A stretch of 64,000 nt of DNA from Nocardia sp. NBC_00403 (GCF_036046055.1 NZ_CP107939.1:3906001-3970000); one strand, 5' to 3'; counted from the stretch's first letter, positions 8,588 through 16,519 are shown. Notes: a model not told the origin generated them from the sequence alone. A program made the numbers and translations.

Positions 8588-9868
8588 TTACCCCACTTGT
8601 ATCGTTCGTCCGGGAACTGCAGGCTTGTATATCTTACCGGTGATCGGGTCAATAGAACCCAAATGATTCCCCTTGCTGTCGTACGCTTCTATATCGTTGT
8701 GGGTGTAATCCCATTCGTAGTACTCGCGCGCCTTGCCATTTTTGCCGTTGGTTCTGGTTCTTCCCCGGTAAGGCTTGAGATCTTTCCAGACCGGAGATTC
8801 ACCCGGACCTTGCGGGTTCTCCTTACGCTCGTTCGTATCATCCGGTGTGTCGTCAGCGGCAAATACCGTCATACCAATTATGGCGGCGAGGTTGGTGATG
8901 GCTTTGTCGAGGTCGACGGCGGGCAGAGCATGGAAGGCGTCGATGGTGCCGACGGCGCCGACGGCGAGGCTGGTGAGGCCGATGACGCGGACCATTTGGC
9001 TGGCACGGTAGGAGGTTTGGATCGCGTTGATGGTGAGGGCGATGTCGGCGTCGATAGCTCCGGCTGCGACGACGGCGGAGGAGCCGAGGCTGAACAGGAA
9101 CGCGACACCGGCGGTGATGGCGATCAGGCTGATGGACAGTTCCAGGGCGTTGATCGCGCTGGCGTTGTCATTGCCGAGGGCGACGGTCGCGTCGTGATAG
9201 TCCTTGACCGGTGCCGCCATCTTCTGGGAGGCGGTAGCGACGGTGTCGGCGCCGGTTTTCAGGGTGGTGAGGTGGTCTTGGAGTAGTTGCCGGTTGGTGG
9301 GGTCGTCCATGCCGTCGAACAGGGCCGAGATGGCGGAGATCCGGGCGGCGGCGCCGGTGATGGTGTCGTGGGTGGCGAAGGTGTTCCAGGTGGTGTGTGC
9401 TTTGTCGAGTTTGGTGTGGTCACCGTTGGGGAGTTTGCCGAAGGCGGCGAGGACTTTGGCGATGAGTTTGTCCAAGAACTCCTTCAGGCCGCCGTGGTCG
9501 GTGAAGCCGATTCCGTTGTTGCCCACCGACGATGGGATGCTGACCTTGTACTCGCCGACTTGGCTGATAACAGGGCGGTCTGGTAGCGGGTTGCAGTTGT
9601 TGCTGACGGCGTAGTTGTAGCCGTTGGCATACAGGACGGCGCCGTAGTTGGTGAGGGCGTTGGCCAGGTTGGAGCAGGCCTGCATGGTCTGCTGGGCGGC
9701 TTTGTCGTAGGTCTCACCCCATTGTTGGCAGCCGGGGGCGTCACCGGCCATCCCGACGCAGTCGCCTTTGACCGCATCGTGGACGGGTTTGTCGGCTTTG
9801 CGGAGGTCATCGGCGAGATCGTGGCATTTCTTGGCTGCGTCGTAGTAGGTCTGCCAGTCGACGATCAT
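8588..9868 (-). CDS. WXG100-type secreted toxin with C-terminal colicin E3-like rRNase domain
   Basis: A 426-residue polymorphic toxin. Residues 1-95 form a helical WXG100-like secretion domain (start MIVDWQTYYDAAKKCHDLAD). The middle has two hydrophobic stretches (about 240-285 and 290-330). The last about 80 residues match the cytotoxic domain of colicin E3: REYYEWDYTHNDIEAY aligns with the E3 YEWDSQHGELEGY segment, followed by HLGSIDPITGK and a final PGRTIQV. Residues corresponding to the E3 catalytic Asp510, His513, Glu517 and Arg545 are all present (Asp387, His390, Glu394, Arg421). The expected activity is cleavage of 16S rRNA at the decoding site (A1493/G1494) after delivery to a competitor. 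It overlaps the upstream WXG100 gene by ATGA and is followed by the DUF6980 gene. Confidence 0.85.
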   Translation of the reverse strand: MIVDWQTYYDAAKKCHDLADDLRKADKPVHDAVKGDCVGMAGDAPGCQQWGETYDKAAQQTMQACSNLANALTNYGAVLYANGYNYAVSNNCNPLPDRPVISQVGEYKVSIPSSVGNNGIGFTDHGGLKEFLDKLIAKVLAAFGKLPNGDHTKLDKAHTTWNTFATHDTITGAAARISAISALFDGMDDPTNRQLLQDHLTTLKTGADTVATASQKMAAPVKDYHDATVALGNDNASAINALELSISLIAITAGVAFLFSLGSSAVVAAGAIDADIALTINAIQTSYRASQMVRVIGLTSLAVGAVGTIDAFHALPAVDLDKAITNLAAIIGMTVFAADDTPDDTNERKENPQGPGESPVWKDLKPYRGRTRTNGKNGKAREYYEWDYTHNDIEAYDSKGNHLGSIDPITGKIYKPAVPGRTIQVG

Positions 9869-10170
9869 GCCTGCCCCGACTGCAGCATGCGTCGGTTGAC
9901 GTCGATGGCGCGGGCGTAGCGGCCGTGCGCTTTCTGCGCGGCGTCACTCACGGCGGCGACGCCTTCGACAAATTCCCGTGCGGCTGCGAGCCATTGGCTG
10001 TGCGCGTCGGCATAAGCGCTGGCCGCGGCGGATTCCCAGCTGCCGCTGTGCAGGGCAGCGACCTTGTGGTCGAGCTCGTCGAGGTGATCGTGTAAGAACC
10101 CGGCCAGGCCGTTGAGGCGCGACACGATCCGGTCGAGTTGGTCGAGGTCGACACTGAATTGAGAGCTCAT
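9865..10170 (-). CDS. WXG100 family (EsxA/EsxB-like) protein
   Basis: 101 residues, starting MSSQFSVDLDQLDRIVSRL. The helix–turn–helix hairpin centres on GSWESAAASAYADAH, the W-x-[GS]-like turn of WXG100 proteins, followed by a second amphipathic helix; the length is typical. It overlaps both neighbours by ATGA (10167-10170 and 9865-9868), so it is translationally coupled within a four-gene unit of two WXG100 proteins, toxin and immunity gene. Its likely job is to act as heterodimer partner or chaperone for export of the toxin through a type VII (ESX) machine, whose core genes are not in this window. Confidence 0.8.
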   Translation of the reverse strand: MSSQFSVDLDQLDRIVSRLNGLAGFLHDHLDELDHKVAALHSGSWESAAASAYADAHSQWLAAAREFVEGVAAVSDAAQKAHGRYARAIDVNRRMLQSGQA

Positions 10171-10514
10171 GGCAGATCCAGGCTGGAGATACCGGACGCA
10201 TTGCCGGTGTCGGTGCTCTTGTAGTTGGCCGCGGTGACGCCGAGCTTCTCAGCAAGCGAAGTCAACGCTTGCATGAGTTGTGTTCCACCGTCTCGGGTTT
10301 CGGTCCATCCAGTGGAGAACTCGCCGGCCGCGTCGCCGGTCCAGTCGGAACCGAGTAGGGTCTCGACCTCGCGGGCAGCGGAATCGAGGGCCTGTTTCAT
10401 GGTGTCGGCGATGTTGTAGACGTACTGTCCGATCGTCTTCACATCATCAGGCACAACAGACAGATTCTGGCCAGATCCGGTAGGCCCCCCACCACTGCTC
10501 ATGCGCTCGACCAT
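10167..10514 (-). CDS. WXG100 family protein, first gene of toxin operon
   Basis: 115 residues from ATG 10514, or 111 from an in-frame ATG at 10502; neither has a strong Shine–Dalgarno. A Gly/Ser-rich leader is followed by two helices around GSDWTGDAAGEFSTGW, the canonical WxG turn. It is paired by a 4-bp overlap with the second WXG100 gene, as in EsxA/EsxB pairs. The expected role is a co-secreted dimer partner for the downstream ribonuclease toxin via type VII secretion. Confidence 0.8.
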   Translation of the reverse strand: MVERMSSGGGPTGSGQNLSVVPDDVKTIGQYVYNIADTMKQALDSAAREVETLLGSDWTGDAAGEFSTGWTETRDGGTQLMQALTSLAEKLGVTAANYKSTDTGNASGISSLDLP

Positions 10515-10553
10515 AACGGCGTACTGCGACCGGTGTCCACTGCGCCGTTTCGA

Positions 10554-10800
10554 CTAGCGGCGCGTCGTCGCAGTCGGATGGTGTGGTCGTGGCTCGATTC
10601 GTAGCAGAACTAGCGCCAATGCACTCAATAGGAGATATGTGCCCTGGCAGCCAGCCGCCGTTAATATTCCGACAGAGGTACTGATCGGCGTAGAACTCGG
10701 CGAACTGCTCCGCTGTAAATCCAGCCGAACGACTTCCACTTGATCTCATCCAGGATGAGGGTGTCCAGGCTACGCAGGATCTTACCAAATCTGGTCGGAA
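10554..10800 (-). pseudogene. Scrambled gene remnant upstream of the WXG100 operon
   Basis: Three reverse frames in succession carry short coding-like pieces. RFGKILRSLDTLILDEIKWK (around 10740-10800) is followed in another frame by GFTAEQFAEFYADQYLCRN (around 10660-10720) and in a third by CQGTYLLLSALALVLLRIEP (to about 10554), the last resembling a membrane helix. The pattern suggests a gene broken by several frameshifts. I cannot name it, and part could be chance; confidence is low. Confidence 0.25.
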
Positions 10801-10859
10801 AGTAATCCTTCGATCGAACATCCTCCACAGTGATCCCCGCCCAGGCGACTAAGGGGGTG

Positions 10860-11129
10860 AGTTGGAGGAGGTCTTGGACAGGGTATCAGCGACGCGGTCA
10901 AGGCCGCCCGCGCGCTACACCACCGCCCACGACACCAATTACAAAATGTTATCCCAGGGACAAGACGCATGGGTGTACCGGTTATCGACTAGCAGACCTA
11001 CTACGACGCGTTGATGCCGGTAAAGTCATCGGCAACGTGTCAGAGCAGTCGGGTGGTCACGCCACCAGTCGATACAAGATCATTACCGACCGATTCGGCG
11101 GCATTATTACCACGTATCCGATCCCGTAG
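10860..11129 (+). pseudogene. Decayed second polymorphic toxin of the same family
   Basis: At 10981-11010 the sequence reads VID-stop-QTYYDA, identical to the VDWQTYYDA start region of the E3-type toxin except that the Trp codon TGG is now TAG (10990-10992). About 20 bp later the frame changes and a new segment, KVIGNVSEQSGGHATSRY, then KIITDRFGGIITTYPIP, runs to TAG at 11127-11129. A terminal I/V-x-T-x-[YF]P motif is usual at the end of RNase-type polymorphic toxin domains. I read this as a toxin gene whose body was deleted, leaving the secretion-domain start and the extreme C-terminus. Upstream DNA to about 10860 has no clean frame. Confidence 0.5.
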
Positions 11130-11441
11130 ATGTTAGGAGTTGAATTGGGAATCGACATAATTATTCAAAATCAAATCCACGAACGGATCGGCCTGGTATA
11201 TGGGGACGCGGAAGATACGCTTGTCAAGTATCGATGGAATGCTCCGGCAGGCTCAATACTTCGGGGTCTTCACGCGCATGCAGACACAATGTTCAACACA
11301 ACCCAGCTGACCATGCTCCTGGACGAACTGGAAAACCTGTCGCCGAACAATGACAAAGAGGCGGAGATGCTCGTCGTATTGCGCGATTCCGCTGAAACCG
11401 CTATCCGTAGGAATGGGTATCTTTGGTTCAGTGGGGACTGA
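11130..11441 (+). CDS. Small hypothetical protein, probable orphan immunity gene
   Basis: 103 residues from ATG 11130, which directly abuts the stop of the decayed toxin. TTG 11145 is a good alternative because TTAGGAG lies just before it. The protein is acidic with mixed alpha/beta character (RIGLVYGDAEDTLVKY, then LTMLLDELENLSP) and ends RRNGYLWFSGD. It has lower GC than the chromosome. No family is recognised. Position immediately after a polymorphic toxin C-terminus is the classic place for an immunity gene; with the toxin deleted it would be an orphan that still protects against kin carrying the intact toxin (inference). Confidence 0.55.
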   Translation: MLGVELGIDIIIQNQIHERIGLVYGDAEDTLVKYRWNAPAGSILRGLHAHADTMFNTTQLTMLLDELENLSPNNDKEAEMLVVLRDSAETAIRRNGYLWFSGD

Positions 11442-11577
11442 AGTCGTGAACGTTTTCCGCCATTGCTGCAGCCGGTCCTGCGCGCAGCGCGCGGCGGCGA
11501 ATTTGCGCATCCGGGCGCCCGGCATGGTTGCCCTTCCGAACGGTACCTTCGCGGCCAGCGGGGGTTCCCCACAGCGA

Positions 11578-11910
11578 TCATCCGCCGCGGTTTGGTAGCG
11601 AACAGCCGAAATGTGATCTTGCGTAGGTGTTCTCGTCATCGACGGTGATCACGTCGCAGGTGCTGACAAGGACGATCGGTATCTCGGCTCCGAGATGTCC
11701 CAGGTGGGGTGTGAAGACGGCTTCGGTGTCGGTCCGGCGGACGATGGTGATCAACCGGGTGATCGGGTCGAGGGTTCATGGGGTGAACACGATGTTCTTC
11801 GCGAGGTCGTATCCGTATCTCTTTGCCAGCGAGCGCATTCGGATCTCATCCCAGTTCTGTGCGGTGCCGGAGATGTCGGATCGGAGGTATCCGATGGCGG
11901 TGGGTTTCAT
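11578..11910 (-). pseudogene. Resolvase-like hypothetical gene interrupted by TGA
   Basis: ATG 11910 starts MKPTAIGYLRSDISGTAQNW and continues MRSLAKRYGYDLAKNIVFTP, then an in-frame TGA (11776-11778), then TLDPITRLITIVRRTDTEAV and, later, CDVITVDDENTYAR, to a final stop at 11578-11580. The total, about 110 codons, matches the intact 103-residue paralogue at 7232-7543. A single nonsense change explains the break. The two copies bracket the WXG100/toxin region. Confidence 0.6.
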
Positions 11911-12019
11911 CGGGTGGGTGCCGATCGGGGGACGTCGAGCATTGCCTGGCCGGTCGGTGTTGTCGTGTAGGCGTGGCGACAGGTCGACAGTTCCCAGGTA
12001 CCACATATCAGTTACTTTC

Positions 12020-12275
12020 CCTCGGACTTGCGCTGGGAGTCGCCTGGCTTGTTTTGAGCGCCGGTCTCGCGATGGATCTGACCGCGTGGATGTAGACGCT
12101 TACCCTGCACAGCCACGACGCACGCAGGTGGGAGCCGAAAACCCTACGGCTGCGGCTGTTCTCCGCGGCCGGACGCATCGCCCGCCACGCCCGACGAACC
12201 CGACTACACCTGGCCCGCCACGCACCCTGGACACCGCTACTCACCACCGCACTGACCCGACTCGACCCAACCTGA
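12020..12275 (+). pseudogene. IS1380-family transposase C-terminal remnant
   Basis: The frame reads LAMDLTAWM, TAG (12093-12095), then TLTLHSHDARRWEPKTLRLR and LFSAAGRIARHARR, ending at TGA 12273-12275. WEPK-x-LRLRLFSAAGR is the characteristic C-terminus of actinobacterial IS1380 transposases; the TAG replaces the usual Gln. Everything upstream of about 12020 (including the catalytic DDE residues) is missing. The 180 bp after it resemble the noncoding 3' end of such elements. Nonfunctional. Confidence 0.7.
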
Positions 12276-12456
12276 CCAGCACAAACAACCCCAACAACCA
12301 ACCAAGGAACCTTCATCCGGGCCCGTGGAACCCGGAAGCCAGCCCGCTGCGCGGGCCCACTGCCCTACCCACACCCCGGAAACCACGATCGAAACACCCA
12401 ATCCGAAACCGATCAGGCCAACCCGTCAGCCCGACGAAAAATCGAGGGGGACTGTG

Positions 12457-12464
12457 GATCTAAC
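12457..12464. repeat. Left target-site duplication of the ISL3 element
   Basis: GATCTAAC directly abuts the left inverted repeat and is repeated exactly at 14078-14085. Removing the element and one copy restores GTGGATCTAACGGTGTTTCG, continuous with the leader of the IS256 transposase. Confidence 0.85.
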
Positions 12465-14077
12465 GGCTCTGGCTCACTTTCGGTGGTAGGTCTGCGCGAC
12501 TGACGGCAGGATGCGTCGGTGAGTGTGGTGAATGTGCCTGTCGGGGTGGCTTTTTCAGGACTGGGTCCGCTGGTTGTCGAGGATGTGCGTGATGATGGTC
12601 GAAGAATCCTGGTGTCGGCGCGGACACCGGCGGGCCCGGCGGTGTGTCCTTCCTGCGGAACCTGGTCTGGCCGGGTACATAGCTATCATCAACGAACCCT
12701 CGCCGACATGCCGATGGACGGTCGCAGCGTTGTCGTTCGGGTCCGTATCCGACGGCTGTTCTGCTCAACTCTTCAGTGCTTCACCACTTTTCGTGAACAA
12801 GTCCCCGGTGTGGTGGAACGCTATCAACGGCGCACCGTCCGTCTCACCGCGCAGGTGCGGGCGGTGGTCCGGGAACTGGCCGGGCGCGCCGCGGTCAGGC
12901 TGCTGGGGGCGCTGGCGGTGCGGTTGTCACGTCACACCGCGATCCGGATCCTCCTGCGTATTCCCGCACCGCGGCCACCGATCCCGCAGGTGGTGAGTGT
13001 GGACGATTTCGCTCTGCTACGTCGCCACCGTTACGGCACCGTCCTGATCAACGCCGTCACACACGAGCGGATCGATGTGCTGCCCGACCGCAGGTCCGAC
13101 ACGCTCGAGGCGTGGCTGCGCGCCCATCCGGGTGTCGAGGTCGTCGTTCGTGACAGATCGGCTTCTTACGCCGAGGCCGTGCGCCGCGCTCTGCCGGGCG
13201 CGACCCAGGTCGCTGATCGCTGGCATCTGTGGCACGGATTGGTGCGGTCGGTGGAGAAGGTAGTCACTGCCCACAGTCGCTGCTGGGCAGCGGCCGGACC
13301 GAAACGGCGCACGCTGACACGCGAGACGACCACCTTGCAACGGTGGCGCGCCGTGCACAATCTGCTCGATCAAGGAGTCGGACTGATGGACTGCGCCCGC
13401 CGACTGGGCGTGGGCCTCAACACCGTCAAACGCTACGCCCGAACAGCCGAACCCGAAAAACTGCGCCGCCCACCGCAATACCGTGCATGCCTGGTCGATC
13501 CCTACCGCGATCACCTGCGAGAACGCCGCGCCACCGAACCCGGCGTGCCGGTAGTCGCTTTGTTCCACGAGATCAAAGCCCTCGGCTACACCGGCAGCCT
13601 CAACCTTCTGCACAAATACCTCAACCAGGGCCGCGAACGGAGTGACCGGATCGCGCCGTCGCCGCGGCGGCTGACCTCCTGGATCACCACCAAGCCCGCC
13701 GACCTGACCGAACAGCGGCGTGTCCACCTCGACGAGCTCCTCGCCGCATGCCCGGAGCTGACCAGACTGGCCCGGTTGGTGCACGAGTTCGCCCGAATCA
13801 TGGGCGAACGCCGCGGAAACGATCTCGATGGTTGGATGAAACAGGTCCGCGACGCCGGGCTACCCGAACTCGATCCGTTCCTGCGCGGCCTCACCCAGGA
13901 CCACGACGCCGCCGTTGCTGGATTCACCCTGCCTTACAACAACGGCCCGGTCGAGGGCGTCAACACGAAAACCAAACTGATCAAACGACAAATGTATGGC
14001 CGCGCCAGCTTCCGACTCCTACGCCACCGCATCCTCCTGGCCTAGAAACCGGCCACCACCGAAAGTGAGCCAGAGCC
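12465..14077 (+). mobile_element. Intact ISL3-family insertion sequence
   Basis: Terminal inverted repeats of 26 bp lie at 12465-12490 and 14052-14077 (24 of 26 identical; outer end GGCTCTGGCTCACTTTCGGT). They enclose one transposase gene. Perfect 8-bp target duplications (GATCTAAC) lie at 12457-12464 and 14078-14085. ISL3 elements normally make 8-bp duplications. The intact ends, ORF and duplication suggest a fairly recent insertion. Confidence 0.9.
12519..14045 (+). CDS. ISL3-family transposase
   Basis: 508 residues, full length for the IS204/IS1001/IS1096/IS1165 group. An N-terminal zinc-binding region (CPSCGTWSGRVHSYH, later FCSTLQC) is followed by a helix–turn–helix. The DDE core shows SVDDFALLRR, VVRDRSASYAEA and ADRWHLWHGL, and the C-terminal Glu-containing YNNGPVEGVNTKTKLIKRQM. 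GTG at 12519 is the likely start; the stop lies 6 bp before the right inverted repeat. It catalyses cut-and-paste transposition of its own element. No disabling mutation is visible, so the element is probably active. Confidence 0.92.
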   Translation: MSVVNVPVGVAFSGLGPLVVEDVRDDGRRILVSARTPAGPAVCPSCGTWSGRVHSYHQRTLADMPMDGRSVVVRVRIRRLFCSTLQCFTTFREQVPGVVERYQRRTVRLTAQVRAVVRELAGRAAVRLLGALAVRLSRHTAIRILLRIPAPRPPIPQVVSVDDFALLRRHRYGTVLINAVTHERIDVLPDRRSDTLEAWLRAHPGVEVVVRDRSASYAEAVRRALPGATQVADRWHLWHGLVRSVEKVVTAHSRCWAAAGPKRRTLTRETTTLQRWRAVHNLLDQGVGLMDCARRLGVGLNTVKRYARTAEPEKLRRPPQYRACLVDPYRDHLRERRATEPGVPVVALFHEIKALGYTGSLNLLHKYLNQGRERSDRIAPSPRRLTSWITTKPADLTEQRRVHLDELLAACPELTRLARLVHEFARIMGERRGNDLDGWMKQVRDAGLPELDPFLRGLTQDHDAAVAGFTLPYNNGPVEGVNTKTKLIKRQMYGRASFRLLRHRILLA

Positions 14078-14085
14078 GATCTAAC
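14078..14085. repeat. Right target-site duplication of the ISL3 element
   Basis: GATCTAAC immediately follows the right inverted repeat and matches the left flank at 12457-12464 exactly. Confidence 0.85.
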
Positions 14086-14132
14086 GGTGTTTCGGGCCTG
14101 ATTCGCTGAGCGATGTTCAGCGGGAAGGTGCC

Positions 14133-15018
14133 GTGATGACGACACTTGATGCCGTGACGAGGAAGAAGAAGCCGGTGGAGGCTTCGGCCGAGGAGTTGGC
14201 GGCCCAGGAGCTGGTCGGCGATGGCCAAGGAGCAGGGGTTGTCCCTGACCGGGCCGAACGGGCTGCTCAAACAGTTCACCAAAACCGTCCTGGAAACGGC
14301 GTTGAACGAGGAGATGACCGAGCACCTCGGTTTCGACAAGGGCCAAGCCCCGACCGAGCGCGAATCGGCCAACGTGCGTAACGGAACTCGTTCCAAGACA
14401 GTGCTGACCGAGGCGACCGGTCACGTTCCGATCGAGGTCCCCCGCGACCGTGACGGGACCTTCGAGCCGCAGATCGTCAAGAAACGCCAGCGCCGGTTGA
14501 CCGGCGTGGATGAGATCGTGTTGTCGCTGTATGCGAAAGGCCTGACCACTGGCGAGATTTCGGCGCATTTCGCTGAGATCTATGGTGCGTCGGTGTCGAA
14601 GGAGACGGTGTCGCGGATCACCGACAAGGTGGTCGCGGAGATGCAGGAGTGGTCGTGCTGGCCACTGGATGAAACCTATGTGGCCGTGTTCATCGATGCG
14701 ATCGTGGTGAAGGTGCGCGATGGTCAGGTCGCCAACCGGCCGATCTATGCCGCGATCGGTGTCACGGTCAACGGTGAGAAGGACATCCTGGGGTTGTGGG
14801 CCGGCACCGGTGGCGAAGGCGCGAAATTCTGGCTCAGCGTGCTCACCGACATCCGCAACCGGGGCGTGAAAGATGTGTTCTTCCTGGTCTGCGACGGGTT
14901 GAAAGGGCTGCCCGATGCGGTCGGGAACGTGTGGCCGCTGGCCACGGTCCAGACTTGTGTCATCCATACCTCCGAATCGAAGGTGTTGCGACGACCGATT
15001 GAATCCGCCCGAGAGTGA
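14133..15018 (+). pseudogene. IS256-family transposase, frameshifted and 3'-truncated
   Basis: GTG/ATG at 14133/14136 (preceded by GGGAAGG) encodes TTLDAVTRKKKPVEASAEEL and then loses frame at 14214-14220, where one extra base separates ELV from MAKEQGLSLTGPNGLLKQF in the next frame. That frame continues with KGLTTGEISAHFAEIYG, VFIDAIVVKVRDGQV and FFLVCDGLKGLPDAV (two of the three catalytic Asp/Glu). After VQTCVIHT near 14975 the sequence departs from the family and ends ESARE, so the last third, with the third catalytic acid, is gone. The complete enzyme is about 410-430 residues. The ISL3 element sits just upstream, in what was probably this element's left end. Confidence 0.8.
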
Positions 15019-15296
15019 ATTGCGCCGGAAAGCAACAATACTCGCCACCGCTCGGGCCCGGGAGCAGGCTGGCCGGCGACCCACCCATCGGCCAGATGCG
15101 CAATTGGTAAAAGCGGCGGCAAGGGAACCGGAAAGTACGCGGACCACAAGAACGCGATGCGGTTCTCGCGGCGACGGCAGACCGTGCGCGCAACTTATGA
15201 GCGGGTCCACGACACCCAATAGCGGGCATGGGCGGGCACAGCAGGAGGTCCTCGCGGCGGAGCGCCCCGAAGTGTGGAACGGGTTGTGCGGCAGCG
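15019..15296. other. Junction DNA without recognisable gene
   Basis: This stretch separates the truncated IS256 transposase from the TetR stump. No frame in either strand has convincing start, codon bias and family signature together. It is probably rearrangement debris, possibly including the end of another element near 14975-15010. Confidence 0.4.
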
Positions 15297-15597
15297 TCAG
15301 TCGCCGTTGACGCGGAGGTCTTCGAGGAGGTCTTCGGCCCACTGGACATGCACCGAACCGGGGCCGGTGACGCCCATGGCGGTCATTACGGTCAGCAGCA
15401 TGCCGGTGCCGAGGAAGTGGCGCATCTCTTCGATCGTTGCGTCGGTGAGCTCTTGGATCACGCGGTAGATGCCGCCGAAGCGTTCGCGGACGGTTGGGCC
15501 GATGGCCGGATCGGAGGAGGCGGCGAAGGAGTGCAGCAGCACGAAGAGTAGTTCGCGTTCGTTGAGGAACGTGTTGTAGCCCTTGCCCAGTGCGCTT
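15297..15597 (-). pseudogene. TetR-family regulator, C-terminal stump
   Basis: The reverse frame reads [39 protein letters not shown], then FLGTGMLLTVMTAMGVTG and AEDLLEDLRVNGD. It aligns over its whole length with the last about 100 residues of the intact TetR at 16563-17138 (GRGYQVFLAERELL, ASSADPVIGDEVRARFG, FIATGMLLTVMSAM, AEDILENLSTEGD). The DNA-binding half is missing: the frame stops being alignable at about 15597, where rplT sequence begins on the other strand. Confidence 0.7.
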
Positions 15598-15598
15598 T

Positions 15599-15685
15599 TT
15601 CTCCTCCGACGCCGAGGCGTTCGCCGGTCTGGTCGCGGTGGCCAAGGCTGCCCTCCCGCAGGACGTCAACGCCCCGGCTGCCTGA
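15599..15685 (+). pseudogene. rplT: Ribosomal protein bL20 gene, last 28 codons only
   Basis: The frame reads [20 protein letters not shown] and then QDVNAPAA before TGA at 15683-15685, the typical C-terminus of actinobacterial L20. It precedes a SpoU/TrmH methyltransferase and pheST, the normal chromosomal neighbours of rplT. The about 100 upstream codons, and infC/rpmI, are absent; DNA from a TetR gene on the other strand occupies their place. Because L20 is needed for ribosome assembly, an intact copy presumably exists elsewhere. Confidence 0.7.
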
Positions 15686-15696
15686 GCTCGGGTTAC

Positions 15697-16519
15697 GTGA
15701 CAGACCTTTCGGAACGACCCGTGGATGTGCTTTCCGAGCGCAATCCGCGGGTCGTTTCCGCTGCCAAGCTCCATCGCGCCGCGAACCGTCGCAAGACTGG
15801 GCAGTTCCTCGCCGAGGATGCCAATTCGGTTGCGGCGGACCTTGATATGGGGCGGGTGCAGGAGCTTTTCTATTCGGCGGGCGCCGCGGCGCGCGAGCAC
15901 GAACTGGTGGCCGGTGCCGCGGGCAGTGGCGTGCGGACCACGCTGGTTAGTGACCGGGCCGCGCAGATGCTCGGTGAAACCGTCACCGCACCAGAGCTCG
16001 TCGCAGTGTGCGAGTTGATCGATGTGCCGCTCGCCGAGGTGCTCGCCGCGAATCCACCGGATGCTGGCGGTGCCGGTCGAGATCGCCGAACCGGGCAACG
16101 CGGGCACACTGATCCGGGTTGCCGACACGGTCGGCGCCCAGGGTGTGGTGCTGGCGGGGGAGACCGTCGACCCGCACAACGGCAAATGTGTGCGCGCCAG
16201 CGCGGGCAGCCTGTTCCACGTGCCCATCGCACGGTCTCGGGATATCGCCGAGACCCTGGATGCGATTGCGGCGGCGGGTATCACGATTCTGGCCACCGCG
16301 GCCGACCGTGAGGTCGACCTGGACGACGCCGACGCGCTGCTCGCCGGTCCGGTTGCCTGGCTGTTCGGCAATGAGGCGCACGGCCTCGACTCCACAATCG
16401 CGGCCCGAGTCGATTACCGGGTGTGCATCCCCATCCACGGTCGCGCCGAGAGCCTGAGCCTCGCTGCCGCCGCGGCCATCTGCCTGTACGCGAGTGCACG
16501 CGTGCAGCACACGAAGTAG
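15697..16519 (+). pseudogene. TrmH/SpoU-family RNA 2'-O-methyltransferase, single-base frameshift
   Basis: GTG 15697, after GAGCTCGGG, opens a frame with LSERNPRVVSAAKLHRAANR, KTGQFLAEDANSVAADLD and ELIDVPLAEVLAANPP. At 16059-16060 an extra G shifts the frame; the next frame continues MLAVPVEIAEPGNAGTLIRV through the SPOUT signatures LFGNEAHGL and IPIHGRAESLSLAAAAA to TAG 16519. Joined, the product would be 274 residues, normal for this rRNA 2'-O-ribose methyltransferase family that uses SAM. It sits in its usual place between rplT and pheS. Either the gene is recently inactivated or the base is a sequencing error. Confidence 0.8.

Noticed and set aside
11776..11778. TGA read as selenocysteine in the resolvase-like ORF
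   Set aside because: The paralogue has no Cys or Sec at this place and no SECIS-like hairpin was seen; a nonsense mutation is simpler.
13981..16395. 804-codon reverse frame over the IS256/trmH region
   Set aside because: Covers several unrelated genes on the other strand and shows no family motif.
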